DNA of 49,174 nucleotides from a virus: IMG/VR virus record IMGVR_UViG_3300032006_000014, positions 1 to 49,174 of that record; one strand, 5' to 3'. Shown piece by piece: positions 48,965 to 49,174 of this stretch (position 1 is its first letter; each line of letters starts with the position of its first letter). The notes under the pieces were generated by a model. It saw only the letters and a program-made list of their open reading frames with translations, ran no database searches and was not told where the DNA came from. The position numbers and the translations under genes were made by a program.

Positions 48965-48994
48965 AAAAAACCCCCAGTACCTAAGTACTGAGGG
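48965..48994 (-). terminator. Rho-independent terminator for the minus-strand gene at the right edge
   Basis: Arms 48971-48980 and 48985-48994 pair with one mismatch around the loop CTAA (plus strand). On the minus strand the stem is followed at once by six T (48965-48970). It lies about 25 bases after the stop of the edge gene, in the right place to end its transcript. Confidence 0.87.
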
Positions 48995-49019
48995 CTAAGT
49001 TAAATAAGGGCTAGTTTAT

Positions 49020-49174
49020 TTACTCTGTAGGGTAGGGTTCAAACTCTCGTTGTACCGCACCAGTTACAGAGGCTTCGGCGGTGGTTGCCACCTTGCGTTC
49101 AAAGGAACCGAAAGGTAATTGATAGCCTTTGGGAAAAGCATATAGCCAATAGGTATTAGCCGTATCTAATAATC
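49020..49174 (-). CDS. C-terminus of a minus-strand gene entering from the right
   Basis: The minus strand is open from the window edge to TAA (49020-49022), giving at least 50 residues (AFPKGYQLPFGSFERKVATT, then EASVTGAVQREFEPYPTE). Strand-like, with no match I recognise. The strong terminator just beyond its stop shows that it ends a transcript; it is therefore probably the last gene of another minus-strand operon, perhaps the head genes missing from this window. Confidence 0.6.
   Translation of the reverse strand, partial: LLDTANTYWLYAFPKGYQLPFGSFERKVATTAEASVTGAVQREFEPYPTE

Noticed and set aside
1-49174. tRNA genes, integrase or lysogeny repressor
   Set aside because: I saw no cloverleaf-like segments, no recombinase motifs and no CI-type repressor. 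The HTH/zinc-ribbon protein alone is not evidence of lysogeny.

Overview
This window is most of a bacteriophage genome, about one third G+C. It reads as a siphovirus (long, non-contractile tail) of a bacterial host. Supporting signs are a tail tube, tape-measure and tail-assembly-chaperone block with a programmed frameshift; Shine-Dalgarno sites before nearly every gene; host-type -35/-10 promoters; and a phage-encoded sigma factor. I see no sheath gene, integrase, repressor or tRNA. The giant tail fibres carry the time-and-variant repeats and C1q-like tips familiar from cyanophages and pelagiphages, so a marine origin is likely (inference). The host cannot be named from sequence alone.

Layout, in the direction of transcription. 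Almost everything from about 47.3 kb down to 1 is on the minus strand. It begins with a HAD-type phosphatase and a zincin-like metalloprotein (47.3-46.4 kb). Next come two very large proteins: a 1036-residue Nudix + ADP-ribosyltransferase + kinase-like polyprotein and a 1475-residue low-complexity protein (46.3-38.8 kb). Small basic and coiled-coil proteins follow (38.8-36.2 kb), then three fibre or adhesin genes (36.2-23.1 kb). The neck and tail module runs from 22.8 to 12.3 kb: adaptor, terminator-like protein, tail tube, chaperone pair joined by a -1 frameshift, tape measure, distal tail protein, and a hub/fibre protein with an S74 intramolecular chaperone. An HTH/zinc-ribbon protein and a consensus promoter then lead into the replication block (11.5 kb to the left edge). 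That block holds Hsp20, a sigma factor, DnaB-type helicase, primase, SSB, family A DNA polymerase, two nucleotide-pool (MazG/DUF1599-type) proteins, a RecA-like recombinase, a DUF559/Vsr-like nuclease, a Cas4-like Fe-S nuclease and a TrpF-like barrel protein. Many of its genes are joined by ATGA or TAATG overlaps.

A short cassette near the right end (47.3-48.9 kb) is mostly on the plus strand: a basic protein, two small membrane proteins, a staphylococcal-nuclease homologue and a zinc-ribbon peptide. It starts at a pair of divergent promoters whose -10 boxes overlap. It ends facing a minus-strand terminator that closes a further minus-strand gene cut by the window edge.

Terminase, portal, major capsid protein and lysis genes are not recognised and probably lie outside the window. 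The most unusual item is the Nudix-ART-kinase polyprotein: three predicted nucleotide-using enzyme folds in one chain, placed among late genes. Function calls rest on motifs read by eye; no database search was possible.
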